Position numbers and translations under genes: made by a program | The notes under the pieces: generated by a model | The model's database searches: none | Told to the model about the DNA's origin: nothing | What the model saw: the letters and a program-made list of their open reading frames with translations, nothing else | Part shown: positions 22,434-33,518 of the stretch, in pieces | How positions within the stretch are numbered: the first letter of the stretch is position 1 | Layout of the letters: every line of letters starts with the position of its first letter | Assembly (NCBI GenBank): GCA_963565915.1 | Contig: OY751496.1 | Coordinates: forward strand, 3,286,001 to 3,350,000 | DNA length: 64,000 nucleotides | Direction of reading: 5' to 3' | DNA from: Entoloma clypeatum | Lineage: Eukaryota; Basidiomycota; Agaricomycetes; Agaricales; Entolomataceae

Positions 22434-22835
22434 TGTTACGGACTCTATGGTATGAGGACCACGTCATATCTTTTACTTATCGGCCCGACTCGGCGCCCTC
22501 TTATGAACTTACTATGTCTAATGTCTACTTTCGCAACCTTCAATTCCCAGTCTGACTCATTACATTACTTTGTCATCCCCTTTAGTATACTTCGCTCCCA
22601 CGCTGACTCACTTTCCGCAGTCAGCTTACTCACTGTACATAGCCTTCTGCAGTCGCCTTACTCATGCGCACTGCCTTCCGCAGTACTGACTCATCCGCTA
22701 CCGCCTATAGTCAGTACCTATATAAACCTCTTGTACTATAGTAGATTCCTTAGATTTAGCAATCACTTTGCTCTTCGCCTTTCCACTTTCCTGCATACTC
22801 TGCCCAAACCTTGGAACGGTTTGTTAAGCATAACA
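22434..22835 (+). repeat. E1 3' LTR
   Basis: 402 bp, preceded by the E1 polypurine tract GGAGAGGGGAA. It has an extra stretch of about 17 bp near 22465-22490 compared with the 5' LTR and several substitutions. Confidence 0.88.
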
Positions 22836-23303
22836 AAAAAAGACTTATAACAACTGTTTAATATACAGTATATTAAACATATATAGATAGTTATATGGTT
22901 AAACAACTGTTTGAGTTTAATTTACCTTTGGGGTGTAAACATAAACGAAACGGTTGGAGCCTTATACTATACTAATGTTGCAAAGTACACTGTTACTCTA
23001 TGTTGCACTATACAATGTACCCTGTCACTACAGAGCACTACACATTTAATATACCCTCACTACACCACTACGAGTCACTACAGCATTATGTAGCACTACA
23101 TAGTGTTACATAGCAGGGTCACACTTTGCTGATGTACTCAAAATGGCTGTTTGGCCAACTTTTTTTGAAAACAGCAATAAACCCTTCATCGTTCAACTCG
23201 AACGGTGACCCTTTTGTGAAACGTGGGTAAGTTGACGAGTGTCGACCATAACTACGAGAGGAGACGAGGGAGGAACTTAAATATACAGAGAATATGGACA
23301 GGA
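22836..23303. other. AT-rich spacer with CACTACA/GTAGTG-type words
   Basis: No gene. After the E1 LTR the sequence is AT-rich, then dense in short words such as CACTACA and CTACATAG between about 23000 and 23120. Confidence 0.5.
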
Positions 23304-23422
23304 CATCAGCAAATCAGACATGTGCTACAGAGTGCTACATAGCGCTCTGTAGCATACATCCCTGAGAATGTAGTGCCCTATAGTGCCCATAGCAGCCATA
23401 GCACATGTCTGATTTGCTGATG
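23304..23422. repeat. 119-bp inverted-repeat (hairpin) element
   Basis: 23304-23326 and 23400-23422 are perfect 23-bp inverted repeats. The 73-bp interior is rich in GTGCTAC/GTAGCA words that also fold back. It could be a miniature inverted-repeat element or an RNA hairpin. No coding capacity. Confidence 0.7.
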
Positions 23423-23542
23423 GATATTGAATTGGGGGCGCATCTGTAATCTATATATATATATATGTAGCTTGAGCTACCAGATATGTAAGACCGAAAT
23501 CTCATTTTACGTGCAGTGGGTGTTGCAGAACGAGGGGCAATA

Positions 23543-24117
23543 TCAAACGATAACGAAGCCAACCGTCCCGTTAAATGAATAGCCGACCGGTGGTTCATGG
23601 GCGGTTAACAAATGGGCGGTGTCTGCCCTGCTGTAGAAGCGTTTGAGCAGGAACACTTCATGATGAGGAAAACGACACAAAGGATTGTGGAGGATGTAGC
23701 CAGCTACATCCTGGTCCTGGTACTCTTGGCCGAGTAACTTTTTTTTTTCTGCATCGTCAGACGTATAAACGTGGTCATCCAGGTCCGTGTTATAAAGAAG
23801 TGGTGCCGGATTCTCGCGTAGGAAAGATTCCGCCCACTGCATCATTCTGTTTGTATTGGGAATTCTTAATGAGTCGTTTAATCTCCTGGGGGTTTGTGGA
23901 GTAGATATGGTCGGCCTTGTCTTTGTCCACTCGGAGGAAAGAAAGTGCATGGCGTGAGTCAGGGCAATTCGAAACCTGGGGACAGACACGGCCATGGTCA
24001 GCTGAGAAGTTATAAAGCGCGGTGATGCCATACCCTAGCATGGACGGAGGGAGGAGTGGTCAGGGCTAGGTTGGTGAAGAGGGTAAAGGCGGCGGTAAGA
24101 GACAAGATAAGCTTCAT
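23543..24117 (-). pseudogene. DUF5648-type secreted protein, copy 1 (frameshifted)
   Basis: Exon 1 (24117-24034) encodes the usual signal peptide, with the intron at 24033-23976 and exon 2 from 23975. The frame is lost near 23800, where about 11 bp are missing compared with the copy at 51792 (TCTTTACCGCCTG reduced to CTT), so the first half (ending GGIFPTRESGTT) and the second half (DHVYTSDDAEKKK to GYSFNGTVGFVIV) lie in different frames. The upstream TATA is changed to CATAAA. It belongs to the inverted duplicate of 47.7-52.4 kb. Confidence 0.85.
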
Positions 24118-25381
24118 GATAGCTTTGATGTGTGCGAGGAGGGTAGTTGTGACTTACACCTTGGGTTCGCAGATAAAAAAAATGAGTATTTATGCCCAGT
24201 GAAAGAACCGTTGGAAAACCGGGAACCACACGAGGTGGCAGGCCTGTCCTGAGGGCTACCGAGGATGGGACGCACCGGCGAAATCTCGGGAGGCAAGTTC
24301 CACCCAAACACATTTCCGGTATTGTGAGAGGGAGGTACCTATGGGAAACTGCTTACCGGATGGAGAGAGAAATGGGAAAAGAAGCTCTGTTCTGTCACCT
24401 GTGTGAGTCCAAGTGCATACCGGACGAACTTGAACATTGTTGGGGGATACGGGCGAGTTCTTTGCGCACCATCGGCGCAAAACGATCAAAGAGCAGGGGT
24501 ATCATGACCTTGGGCAAAACTAGGCAATTTTCGAATTTATGTCAGCCAGTATCTTGAGCTTGCTTTCAGATCTGCTGCGAACCTTGACATCGTGGCAACA
24601 CGGGGGGGACCGGAACGGCGAAGACTGGACCCACGGTGGAGCTTCCTGTGGGTTTGGAATGAGACCAGCTTGACCCTACACCAAGAAACTACCATACCTC
24701 AGCAACGCGCAAATGGTGCAGCAGAGCTCCAAGTCTTCCGAAGTTGGACGGCTCGGAGGAGAAGATTACATTCATGTTTTTGAATGCCCGCATAAAGGCA
24801 CAGGCGACATACCTTCATAGTTTCGTCTTTTTAAGTATGTGAATCAACGTTCAAAGGTCTGATCTTGCGAAGTTCATCAGCGGACCGGCTGATTCAAAGT
24901 TGTTGCTATGGACACTTCAATCAAGAGATCTTTTAGCCCATGAGCATCGTCAGCGCAATCAGGATTTGCTGATTCGAACGTCAGAAATCTCTTTCTCGCC
25001 GCATCCTACACCCTTGGAACGAGTACGAAGAACCAAGTGCAACAAAGTTGGTCCGTCTCGACGTTCGGACGATAGGATCATGGGGAGGTAGGAAATGGTG
25101 TTGGTGTCATGCCGGCCTTCGGGCAGCGACAGTGGGTGAGTGGACCATCCGAAAGAAGGCGTATCGTAAATTCTCAATTTCTGTTGTGTGCTGAGTTTGA
25201 ATCATGAGCGATTTGAACAACGGGAACGCCATGAACTTCATCCGACAACCCACGACAGCCGATTGAAACGAGGACTTTATACGTGGCTTTGGAAGGGATC
25301 GAAGATTCGATGGAACTTTCAAGGTAAAGATACAGGCATGAGATGAAACAGAAGCTTCGTATATGCGCAACAACTTGACGT
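24118..25381 (-). other. Duplicated intergenic block with the promoter of DUF5648 copy 1
   Basis: No gene. This is the reverse-complement counterpart of 50560-51791, very similar along its length, including the conserved promoter segment next to the DUF5648 start (24118-24330) and the segment around 24560-24740 that recurs upstream of other DUF5648 copies. Confidence 0.7.
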
Positions 25382-27480
25382 TCAATCGACCCAACGTACT
25401 CTCTCAGTCTCGGTCAGTTCACGCAGCTCCGCCTTCGGTACATACCGACTCCCCCATTCTCATCCTCACGCTGCGATGTACTCTTACCATCCCTCCCCCT
25501 TCATCCCTCCCCTGCCCCACAGGCGGAATCGACACCTCCCTCCCTCGTCCAAACTTGACTCTACGCGTCACCTCCCACGTATTGTCCTCCCTCTGTCGAC
25601 GTTGCAGCACAGGGATGAGCTCGAGGGACCACCACGCCGGCGCAAGATCTAGCTGGTCGTAGATCGGGGACGTCGCGTTCAGGACCTCATGTTCCTCCTC
25701 CGTCATTACCTTCTCACCATGCCATGGCTTGCCGCCGAATCTGCGGCCGAATAAGGGGGAGATATGAACAGCGACCCAAAGCGTGATCCTGATTGCTTGC
25801 GTCCTGGAGTGGGAAAGATGATGTGGAAAGAGGGGCAAGACGGTAGGACGACCGGGTAGAGCATGGACGGGTCGATCAGGCCCGAGGAGATAAAACCCAA
25901 GAGTGAGATCGGAAATGGTACCCACCACAATGGGCGCCTGCGAACCATACCTATACAGGTCCACATGTCAGAAGACGACAGAGGAAGGAAACCCCTTGCC
26001 GTACCTCCTCAACGTTCAACCTCAATGGGAACATCCCGCCTCTCCGAATGGTCCATTTCCATCTCTTCCGGCGAAGGGGTTCGCTCCAAATTGAACATAG
26101 CGAATATATCCGTCCCATTAGCCGCAATCTTGTATCTCCTCTTCCCTTCACCATTACCACCAACCGCGCCGCAGGACCTCCGGCCCCCTCCGCATCGCTC
26201 CCCAGCTGCCGCTCTGTCTCATCCGGGCGATTCCACAAGTTGGGCTGATACTTGGGCCGGCGCTCGTCCAGCGCGAGAGCGTGTCTGAACTTGCGCACGA
26301 TAGTGTTGGACGTGGTAAACGGGAGCGTGCGTGGGTACAAGCCGACTGAGCAGACCGTGTCCCTTGAAACATATTATGCCCAAAACTTGGGGACGTTGAA
26401 AAGTTAAGAGTTATGTACCATACCACGATGAACTCGATCGGAACGTCACCGGAGAAGGCCCGTTTGAACGCGCTGGACTGTTTCCAGCCGAGCTCGGTGG
26501 TATCGGTGTACATCTTGTACGCGAAAGGGACTTGCTGGTGGTTGCACGCTGGGAGGAAGCCGACCTACGGCAAAACGATGGGAACGCGAAAAATGACCGT
26601 AGAAGGGAGAACGACAGGCCTTGTGAATCATCCACGCCAACGCCCGTGCGGTGTACGCACCCCGCGAAAACCCAAACATGCAGACCTTGTCCTCGTCCTT
26701 GTCTAAAAAGCCGATATATAAGAAAATCCGTGCCCTGACGACCTCACTCTGTATACGCACAGTTTTCCACGAGAAAAACATAACCATCTGGAAAGTCGTC
26801 ACATCAACATTTAAGGCATCGCCATTCTTCAAACGCACCCATAACGTGGGTATCCAGATCACAAGCGAGAGCTTGATCGAGGACCTATCTCGAAGTTGAC
26901 CTCAAATCGCTTTGGGTAACAAAACACCGTCAACCCCCGCCCACCTTAGAGGTCGTCGCCATGAGCGGCCTAGCATCCTCAGGACCAGTATACGTCCCAA
27001 TCCCCCCCTGTCACGACCCATGTTTAGCCATGTTTCAAAGTTCACCGACGGAAAGAAAGACAAAAATGGACTCGACCTGATAGTAACACATCTGTCGCTC
27101 CCGATCGCCCTTCTTGAGCATGCTAAAGAGCTCGACGATGTTCGAGTTCTGTCGGGCGAAAGTCAGCCCCCCCCCTCCCCGGTGCTCAGAAGATGGGAAG
27201 GAAAGGAGAAAGACCGACATCAGCGTCGAACCTGTGTGATGGGATGAAACTTGGGTTAGAAAACCCTCCCCCCCCGAGTTTTTCGATGAAGCTGTGAGGA
27301 TATCAGCCCCGCCGTACTGATACCCTGTTTCGTCAAAACACAACACGACCGTCCTTGCTCAGCCGCGGGCAATGATGGTGATGTCGTCGTCACTCTGAGG
27401 TCGCGTGGCTGACCCGTTTGACCCGGTCTACCGCATCCAGATATGTTGGCAGAGGGCTTGAAGGCGACTATGATGAGGGT
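25382..27480 (-). pseudogene. DUF2235 hydrolase gene, copy 1 (dead)
   Basis: Similar to the intact gene at 48359-50559 along its length, including the intron positions. Defects: the N-terminal motif reads CFDETGYQ instead of CFDGTGDQ; the ATG region has a stop; a deletion near 25930 joins WFAG-region sequence directly to sequence downstream of MIRECF, removing intron 10 and the DVGGGS segment that follows the catalytic His; a deletion near 25425 shifts the C-terminal frame. The Ser motif GFSRGAYTARALA is kept. It forms part of the inverted duplicate unit. Confidence 0.85.
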
Positions 27481-27594
27481 TGGGCTGGGCTGATTGGTAC
27501 AAGGGAAGCAGACCAGGGGGGGTTCAGGAAGGTGGGTGAGAGTGCAGTGACAGCTGAGTATAGCACACGCAGCTGACAGTTTGCCAAGATGCAT

Positions 27595-27830
27595 TTTTTG
27601 ATCGTGACTGCTTCGTCGTCCAAGACTTTGTTAAAGACGTTAAAAATACGTCCATGGCCGGACCTACTTTGCTACTAGCGCATGCAATTGAGGTGATGAA
27701 ATATCTGTATGGGAATTGAAGGGTGTCGTGAAGTTGTCGTTACAAAGATTCGCGCTTCTCAGTTCGTGATGATCAGATCTGGGTTGCGGAGAATCAGTGC
27801 GGGGGAGCTTTTCAGAGCTTGCCTTACGCT
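27595..27830. other. Remnant of the DUF2235 / HEXXH-family divergent promoter region
   Basis: Reverse-complement counterpart of about 48000-48180 (shared words such as TCTTGACACC/tacgtccatgg and AAGATTCGCGCTTCTCAGTTCGTGATGA-type sequence). No frame survives. Confidence 0.6.
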
Positions 27831-28440
27831 ATCGATCCGAGTCGGGGGTTTCATTTTAACAGGTGCCCGAAAATCAGCTTGCCAGTGAACAGCCATTTTC
27901 TTCGTGCCGTGGAGCACCCCAACCCATCCGGCTCAGGGGTCTCAGTGAAAACGACGGCATACTAACCCTCGCGGAAGCGAAAACATGTATGAGATTTGTT
28001 CCGAAATCGGCGCCACCCAACTACTTGCGCGTTGCTGAGGTATGGTAGTTTCCTGACGTAGGTTCAAGCTGATCTCATCCGGCTTCAAACATACACACAG
28101 GAAGTTCCAGCGTGGGTCCAGTCGTCGTCGCTTTGGCGCCCCCGTTCTGATGTCGGTGTGAGACATGTCATAATGTTACCTGCAAGTCCTAGCAGGAAGC
28201 CCAAGATATTAGCTGATATCAGTTCGACAGAAATTTCTTTAAGGTCACGACACCTCTGCTCCGAGTCTTTGATGGGTTTGTGCCGAAGGTCCGCAAAGAA
28301 CTCGCCATCAAAGGAGTGTGCGTCCCCCGACAATGTCCAGGTTCGTCCGGTATGCACATGGACTCACACATATGACAGATTCCATTTTTCTCTCCATCCT
28401 GTAAGCAGTTTCATTCCCACAGGTAACTCCTCTCACAATA
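27831..28440 (+). other. Upstream duplicated block of DUF5648 copy 2
   Basis: No gene. From about 28020 it carries the recurring upstream block (GTATGGTAGTTTCCTGACG, TGGGTCCAGTCGTCG) found in front of most DUF5648 copies in this window. Confidence 0.55.
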
Positions 28441-28551
28441 CCCGAAACGTGTTTGGGAGGAACTCCCGAGAACTCCCCGGTGCGTCCCAGCCTGAGGACA
28501 GGCCTGCCACCTCGTGTGGTTCCCGGTTTTTCCAACGGTTTTTTTTCTGGG

Positions 28552-28557
28552 TATAAA
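28552..28557 (+). promoter_or_regulatory. TATA box of DUF5648 copy 2
   Basis: GGGTATAAATGC, 76 bp before the ATG. A conserved segment (CCTGCCACCTCGTGTGGTTC and a pyrimidine-rich stretch) lies just upstream, as in the other copies. Confidence 0.7.
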
Positions 28558-28627
28558 TGCTTATTGTTTTCCATCTGCGAATACAAGGTGCAAGTCACAA
28601 ATCTCCTCGTCCACACCAAAAGCTATC

Positions 28628-29237
28628 ATGAAGCTCATTTTGTCTCTTACCGCTGTCTTGACCCTCGTCGCCAACCTAGCCTTGGCCATTCCTCCCTCCG
28701 TCCATGCTAGGGTATGGCACACCGCGCGTTATAACTTCTCCGCTCAACTGACTTTGGCCGTGTCCCTAGGACTCGAATTGCCCTCAAAACGGAGGCCATG
28801 CACTTCGTTTCCACCGAGCGGACAAAGACAAGGTCGACTATTTCTACTCCACAGACGTTCAGCAGATCAATGAAATGGTTAGCGACCAAGGATACAAACG
28901 GAATGGTGCAGTGGGCGCAATCTTTCCTACCCAAGAACCTGGCACCATTCCTCTTTACCGCCTTTATAACGCGCACCTGATCGACCACGTCTATACATCT
29001 TCCAACTCAGACAAAAAAGTTTTACTCAACCAGGGGTACCATGCGGAGGGTAAAGGGGGTGTAGCCGGCTACGTCCTCCGGAGTAATTCGTGTAAATTGA
29101 GTGGGTATGGCGTTGTCCCGCTCTATCGTTTCTCCAGCAGCAACGAGACCGCCCATTTGTTAACCATCGATATCAATGAACACCCGGCTGGCTATGTGGC
29201 GGACCATATTGTTGGTTACGTTGTCGTTCAGGGTTGA
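28628..29237 (+). CDS. Secreted DUF5648-repeat protein, copy 2
   Basis: Exons 28628-28711 and 28770-29237 with a 58-bp phase-0 intron (GTATGG...CCCTAG) at the end of the signal region; 183 aa. Residues 1-20 (MKLILSLTAVLTLVANLALA) form a signal peptide. Three repeats of about 45-55 residues follow, with core PLYRLYNxxxxDHxYT and GxxGYV, characteristic of DUF5648: HALRFHRADKDKVDYFYS, PLYRLYNAHLIDHVYTS, PLYRFSSSNETAHLLT. Two cysteines (NCP near 32 and NSCKL in repeat 2) are conserved in all copies. Function unknown; a secreted, perhaps carbohydrate-binding, protein is inference. Confidence 0.85.
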
Positions 29238-29678
29238 TCGACGCCACTCGTTCTGCAACTTCCGCTGCACGTAACCTATGCTTTGGTCCTACATCATCAG
29301 GAAAAACCCAAATGTGGAATCTTGCCGAATTTTCGTAAACGAATACTATTGTTTACCTAGTTATGAAACACTTTTACAAATGAGCGTCTAGCTCCTCACA
29401 GACATCTCCGAATTCCTTAATTCTTGAAGCATTCGAAGGCCTGACATTCCATCTTGATGCTGGTATGCACAATCATATTGAAATGTGGGGAGGATGTTTT
29501 GGTAGAAACGCAATCTTGAACGGTTCATTTTTACGGGGAGATGAAACACCTGTCACACTCGGGTCACAAAAGAAAATTGATCTCCGTTTCGGCACACTGC
29601 CAGCAAGAATCCGATAGGCGTTGCGCGCTTCGTTTTGGAAGATATCACATTATAGACGATGATCTACAGATGTAGTAA
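29238..29678. other. Intergenic, nothing recognised
   Basis: No open frame of note or repeat seen; contains the probable 3' UTR of DUF5648 copy 2. Confidence 0.5.
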
Positions 29679-30314
29679 CTAGGGTAATGGATTATAGCCT
29701 TGGTACTGGTAAGAATTATTGGGCTGAAGACCTTGCTGTGGTATATGGACAATGTGAGATGGTATGGAATTAGGTGGATGATAATTCGGGTGTGAATGGG
29801 GGCTAGAGGTGAATGGGAGGCCATAAGGATGTTGAATATGTAGTTGAAGTGGGCCAACGTTTTGAGAATGAGGGTGAGGTGGAAGGTGAGAAGTCGATGG
29901 ATGATTTTCCTTGTTGCGACGTTGTCCACGGCCGCCAAACAGGCCAGCAAACCGGGGGTTAACCTTCAAGTCGTCGGCGTGGATGTCGAGATGGTTCCGG
30001 ATCGCTGTGAGGAGATCATTTTTAGACGGTGCCTTGCCGTCTGGTGTCGAGAGGAGCTTGAGCGCGTTGGCAATCTCCGTGAAATCATCCTTGTTTTTCG
30101 ACGAGAGTGCACCTGAAAACGCCGCCGGACCTCTTGCTGCCTGCTCTGCTTGTTTTGCCGCTCTTACTTCATCCCTCCGAGCCTTTGCAGCAGCCTTTTT
30201 CATTGCCTTTTCCTTCTGTGCCGCCATCGCCTCGTCAAACTCTTTCAGCCCCTCTCCACTGGTTACACAGCGCGATTTGAGGGGGACGGTCCGAGACGTG
30301 GTCACGCCATGCAT
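29679..30314 (-). CDS. Hypothetical protein, 211 aa, Ala/Lys-rich then His/Pro-rich
   Basis: ATG 30314, one exon. Residues 20-65 are a highly charged Ala/Lys/Arg/Glu helix (MAAQKEKAMKKAAAKARRDE), probably a coiled coil. Around 75-130 is a compact segment (LLTAIRNHLDIHADDLKVNP, then RFAGLFGGRG) resembling the short C-terminal tails seen on some fungal transposon-derived proteins. The last 80 residues are low-complexity His, Pro, Asn and Tyr. No catalytic motif. It may be an intact host gene or a remnant of a larger gene. It lies between duplicated units and has no paralogue in the window. Confidence 0.5.
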   Translation of the reverse strand: MHGVTTSRTVPLKSRCVTSGEGLKEFDEAMAAQKEKAMKKAAAKARRDEVRAAKQAEQAARGPAAFSGALSSKNKDDFTEIANALKLLSTPDGKAPSKNDLLTAIRNHLDIHADDLKVNPRFAGLFGGRGQRRNKENHPSTSHLPPHPHSQNVGPLQLHIQHPYGLPFTSSPHSHPNYHPPNSIPSHIVHIPQQGLQPNNSYQYQGYNPLP

Positions 30315-31169
30315 GAACTTGGAGAATTGACTTCGCGTCGCGTCGCAACACTAAATTTAGACATCAGCGGAGCTAGAACAACTTGTCTGTATGCTTGATT
30401 GTCACGCTCAAGCACCCTCTGGGTCGTTCTCTGTCCTGCATTAGTGAATTGCCTCGGAGAATTCAATATTTGCTTTGATTCTACTCTGAGACCCCACTGG
30501 TGAAAGGATCAGAATTTCCAAGTCTGCGAAAGGGTTTTCCGAACATCAGAAGCACAAAAAATCACTCTTTTGGACACTTTTCGAGCTGCAGAATGGACAC
30601 TCGACCCAAATCTTCCAGATAATATTATGTAGACTATTCTCCCATGCATATAAATGCCCGATCTTGACATCCCAAGAGCACGATATGAGTTGTAGTGGAG
30701 ATCAAGAGAGATTTGGGCAGTGTTTCATCACTGCGTGGGTGTTTCATCACTCGGTAAATGATAGTACTACATTCTTTTGCCAATTTGTCCAATCTTTTGC
30801 AATTTCGGCAACAATTTATAACATGATTTAACAAGGCCTGCCTTTGAAATTGGCAGAGTTTAATAAAGAAGTTCGGGCACAGGAAAAGTTGCGGGCCGTT
30901 GTGTGCTTAACAGAAATTGTATATCATGTATAAATAAGAATGAAAACCAAGTACGTCGCCAAACAAACCAACATCCCACTGGCACTGTTCTCGCGATCGA
31001 CTTTCCCGCTCTGTTGAAACATTGTCACCTTCAGCTGTGCGCATGGGCATAGCTGAACTGAACAAATAAGAAGGCCACGAGGCGGTCCTAGAGACCCTGT
31101 TGAGTTCGAGGACATCTAACGACGACTCGGAGTTCAAATCGGTCGAAATATGCATTGGTTAAAGTCCAT
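30315..31169. other. Intergenic, nothing recognised
   Basis: No supported gene; AT-rich with short chance frames only. Confidence 0.5.
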
Positions 31170-31517
31170 TACTGTACTATTACGACCGGGTGTTCAGTCA
31201 CGCGTCACATACCCTGACACTTTTGGCTCAATGTAACGGTCACACTAGGTTGATGAACTTCCAGAAATGGTCACAAGTCATGAAATAGTCAATTTTTCTT
31301 CCCCTTCGGGGTTGCATGTCAAAATAACTGTCATTTAGAGTTAAAATCATCAAATGAGCCATACTCTGCCCGAATATTGACTATAGGTGGCATACTCTGT
31401 CACAGATGCACACTAATGAACACTTTGTCACAGGTCACCATGGGTTTTGAACCCTCGGAATAACGGACACTTGGTGTCAGATATCACGCCCAATGAACAG
31501 GTCGTAATAGTACAGTA
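31170..31517. mobile_element. 348-bp MITE-like element with TA target sites
   Basis: CTGTACTATTACGACC (31172-31187) and its exact complement (31500-31515) form the ends, flanked on each side by TA (31170-31171, 31516-31517). A second matching word TGTTCA follows after a 3-bp offset. The interior is non-coding and has repeated words such as CATACTCTG/CATACCCTG and TGTCACAG. TA duplications fit a Tc1/mariner-type miniature element. Confidence 0.75.
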
Positions 31518-31670
31518 TGGGTAAGTCGACGTTAGTATCGACTATATCTACGCGAGGGGCTCGGATAGACAGAGAACACACAAGATACTGAATCGGAACA
31601 CATGTGCAGTATATATAGCTATCAGATAAGTAGCTCTGTAGCAGAACGAGTGGCATTGATCAAAACAAAA

Positions 31671-32288
31671 TTAAAACGAAGCATGGAGAACATAGCCAAC
31701 AGGGCCTTGATCGACGTAGCCATTCTTTATGGCCTTCCCTTTTTCATGATCGTCGCGAGTTAACATATGGGCAGTGTCTTTGCTGCTATATAAGCGATAG
31801 AGTGGCACCACGCTATACTTCGCATATGTACAAGCACCATCGGGGAAGACGTAGCCCGCTATGCCATCGTTACTGAACCCTTGGCTGAGAAACTTTGTCC
31901 TTTCTTGAATGTCAGTTGTATAAAAGTGGTCGGTCTGGGCCACGTGATAAACGCGGTACAGAGGAACGGTGTGGGGTTCTTGCGTAGGATAGATGTAGCC
32001 CACTGAGCCATTGGCTTTGAATCCGGAGTTTTCAACGAAATCACTGATCTGCTTGGGGTTCGTGGAGTAGAGATGGTCGCCCCCGACTTTGTCCGCTCGG
32101 AGGAAAAGAAGTACATTCGATGACTCCTGAGGGCAATTCGTCTGAGCCTGGGGATGCGGTCAAGGTCAGTTGGGAAGATATACAGCGTAGTAATACCATA
32201 CCCTAGCATGGAAGAAGGGAGCAGCGGCCGAGGCCGGGTTGGCGATGAGCGTCAAGGCGGCGGTAACTTGAAACATGATGAGCTTCAT
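31671..32288 (-). CDS. Secreted DUF5648-repeat protein, copy 3
   Basis: Exon 1 32288-32202, intron 32201-32148 (54 bp, GTATGG...CCCCAG), exon 2 32147-31671; 187 aa. The signal peptide is more divergent (MKLIMFQVTAALTLIANPAS). Repeats include LLFLRADKVGGDHLYSTNPK, PLYRVYHVAQTDHFYTTD and PLYRLYSSKDTAHMLTRDD. Conserved cysteines are TNCP and GACTY. It is the most divergent intact copy and has an extra 3-4 residue stretch near the C-terminus (EKGKAIKNGY). TATAAA lies about 76 bp upstream on the minus strand. Confidence 0.82.
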
Positions 32289-32909
32289 AGTAGCTTTGAT
32301 GTGTGCAAGACGTGTGTAACTTGCACCTTGCGTTCGCAGATGGAAAACAATGAACCTTTATACCCAGTGAAAGCTGCGGGAACCGCACGATGTGGACCCG
32401 ATGTCCTGAGGGCCGCGCGAGTTCGAAGCGGTACCGGCGAATCTCGGAACGCAACACACATTAGGTAGGAATGAAATCATGTCACGCTGTGGTAAAGGAA
32501 CTTGTGTTCTGTTTGAGTCAACTCGATGACGTGGCAGTGACAGAACAGGCACACGCAAGCCAGGAAAAACCTCATGCCGGCAAGACACTATTTCCCACCT
32601 CCCTACAGAGATTTCCGACATTCGCAAAGCGTGTTTGATGAGTACGAGTCTGGATCGAGCTAAAAGACGAAACTGTCCCAAGTTCAATGGGGCTAGTATT
32701 AAGCATCTATAGAAAATTGTGTGACAAAAGGGATAAACTTGAATGGGAGTCCGATCCAGGATGTGTAAGTTGACGTGAGTATGGACCATATCTACGAGAG
32801 GAGAGGAGACTCACACATATGTAGTAATTATATATGTATATAACTACCAGATATGTAAAACCAAAGCTCATGTTACGTGCAGCAGAAGTTGCAGAGCGAG
32901 TGGCGATAA
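32289..32909. other. Promoter of DUF5648 copy 3 and spacer
   Basis: The first about 170 bp match the conserved DUF5648 promoter on the minus strand; the long upstream block seen at the other copies is not evident here. The rest holds nothing recognised. Confidence 0.5.
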
Positions 32910-33518
32910 TCAAAAAGATTGGACGAGAATGAAGCCAGTAGAACCACTGGCATCCGCCTTATAGCCGGCCGGTTGTCCATGGACATCGGTGGTCAATAAA
33001 TGGGCGGTCTCTTTGCTGCTGTAGAAACGATAGAGCGGGACCGCGTGATACCCATCAAATCCACACAAATCATCGTGGAGGACGTAGCCAGCTATACCCT
33101 CGCTATGGTACCCTAGCTTTTGTAACTTGTCTTTTTGCAGAATGTTAGTTGTATAAGCGTGGTCGGTCAGGGCCGGGTTATAAAGGCGGTAAAGAGGATC
33201 GGTGGCAGGTTCTCGGGTAGTAAAGATTCTGCCCACTGAACCATTCGCTGTGTATCCGGAGTTCTTGACGAGGTCGGCGATCTGCTTCGAGTTTGTGGAG
33301 TAGACATGGTCGGCCTTGACTTTGTCTGCTCGGAGGAGAGGAACTGCATGGCTCAAGTCTGAAGGGCAAATCAGTTCCTACTAGGGACACGGCCAAGGTC
33401 AGCTGAGAAGTTATCAATCGCGGTGATGCCATACCCTAGCATGGACGGAGGGAGGAGCAGCCAAGGCTATGTTGGCGACGAGGGTAAAGACGGCGGTAAG
33501 AGACAAAATGAGCTTCAT
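32910..33518 (-). CDS. Secreted DUF5648-repeat protein, copy 4
   Basis: Exon 1 33518-33435, intron 33434-33378 (57 bp), exon 2 33377-32910; 183 aa. The acceptor moves 3 nt to the second of two adjacent TAGs; use of the first would put TAG in frame. Signal peptide MKLILSLTAVFTLVANIALA. Repeats: PLLRADKVKADHVYSTN, PLYRLYNPALTDHAYTTN, PLYRFYSSKETAHLLTTD. Cysteines: ICPS and DLCGF. The promoter on the minus strand has TATAAATGC about 76 bp upstream. Confidence 0.84.

Larger units (their letters stand above)
1500..22835 (+). mobile_element. E1: outer, decayed Ty3/gypsy chromodomain retrotransposon, host of two nested insertions
   Basis: The element is bounded by related LTRs at 1500-1884 and 22434-22835, both starting TGTTACGGACT and ending TAAGCATAACA. 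Without the two insertions (2847-10974 and 15814-22395) it is about 6.6 kb, close to the 6582 bp of its relative E2. Order: LTR, self-complementary primer site, ORFa, gag with two CCHC knuckles, protease-RT-RNaseH-integrase-chromodomain, ORF3, polypurine tract, LTR. Gag and pol carry several stops and indels. The LTRs differ in length (385 and 402 bp). The 5 bases before the left LTR (ttgtg) do not match those after the right LTR (aaaaa), so no target duplication is visible. It is much older than its two insertions. Confidence 0.9.

Noticed and set aside
23790..24041. DUF5648 protein beginning MLGYGITALYNFSADHG in copy 1 (and the matching reading at 51868)
   Set aside because: This reading translates the intron; the spliced model with signal peptide fits all eight copies.
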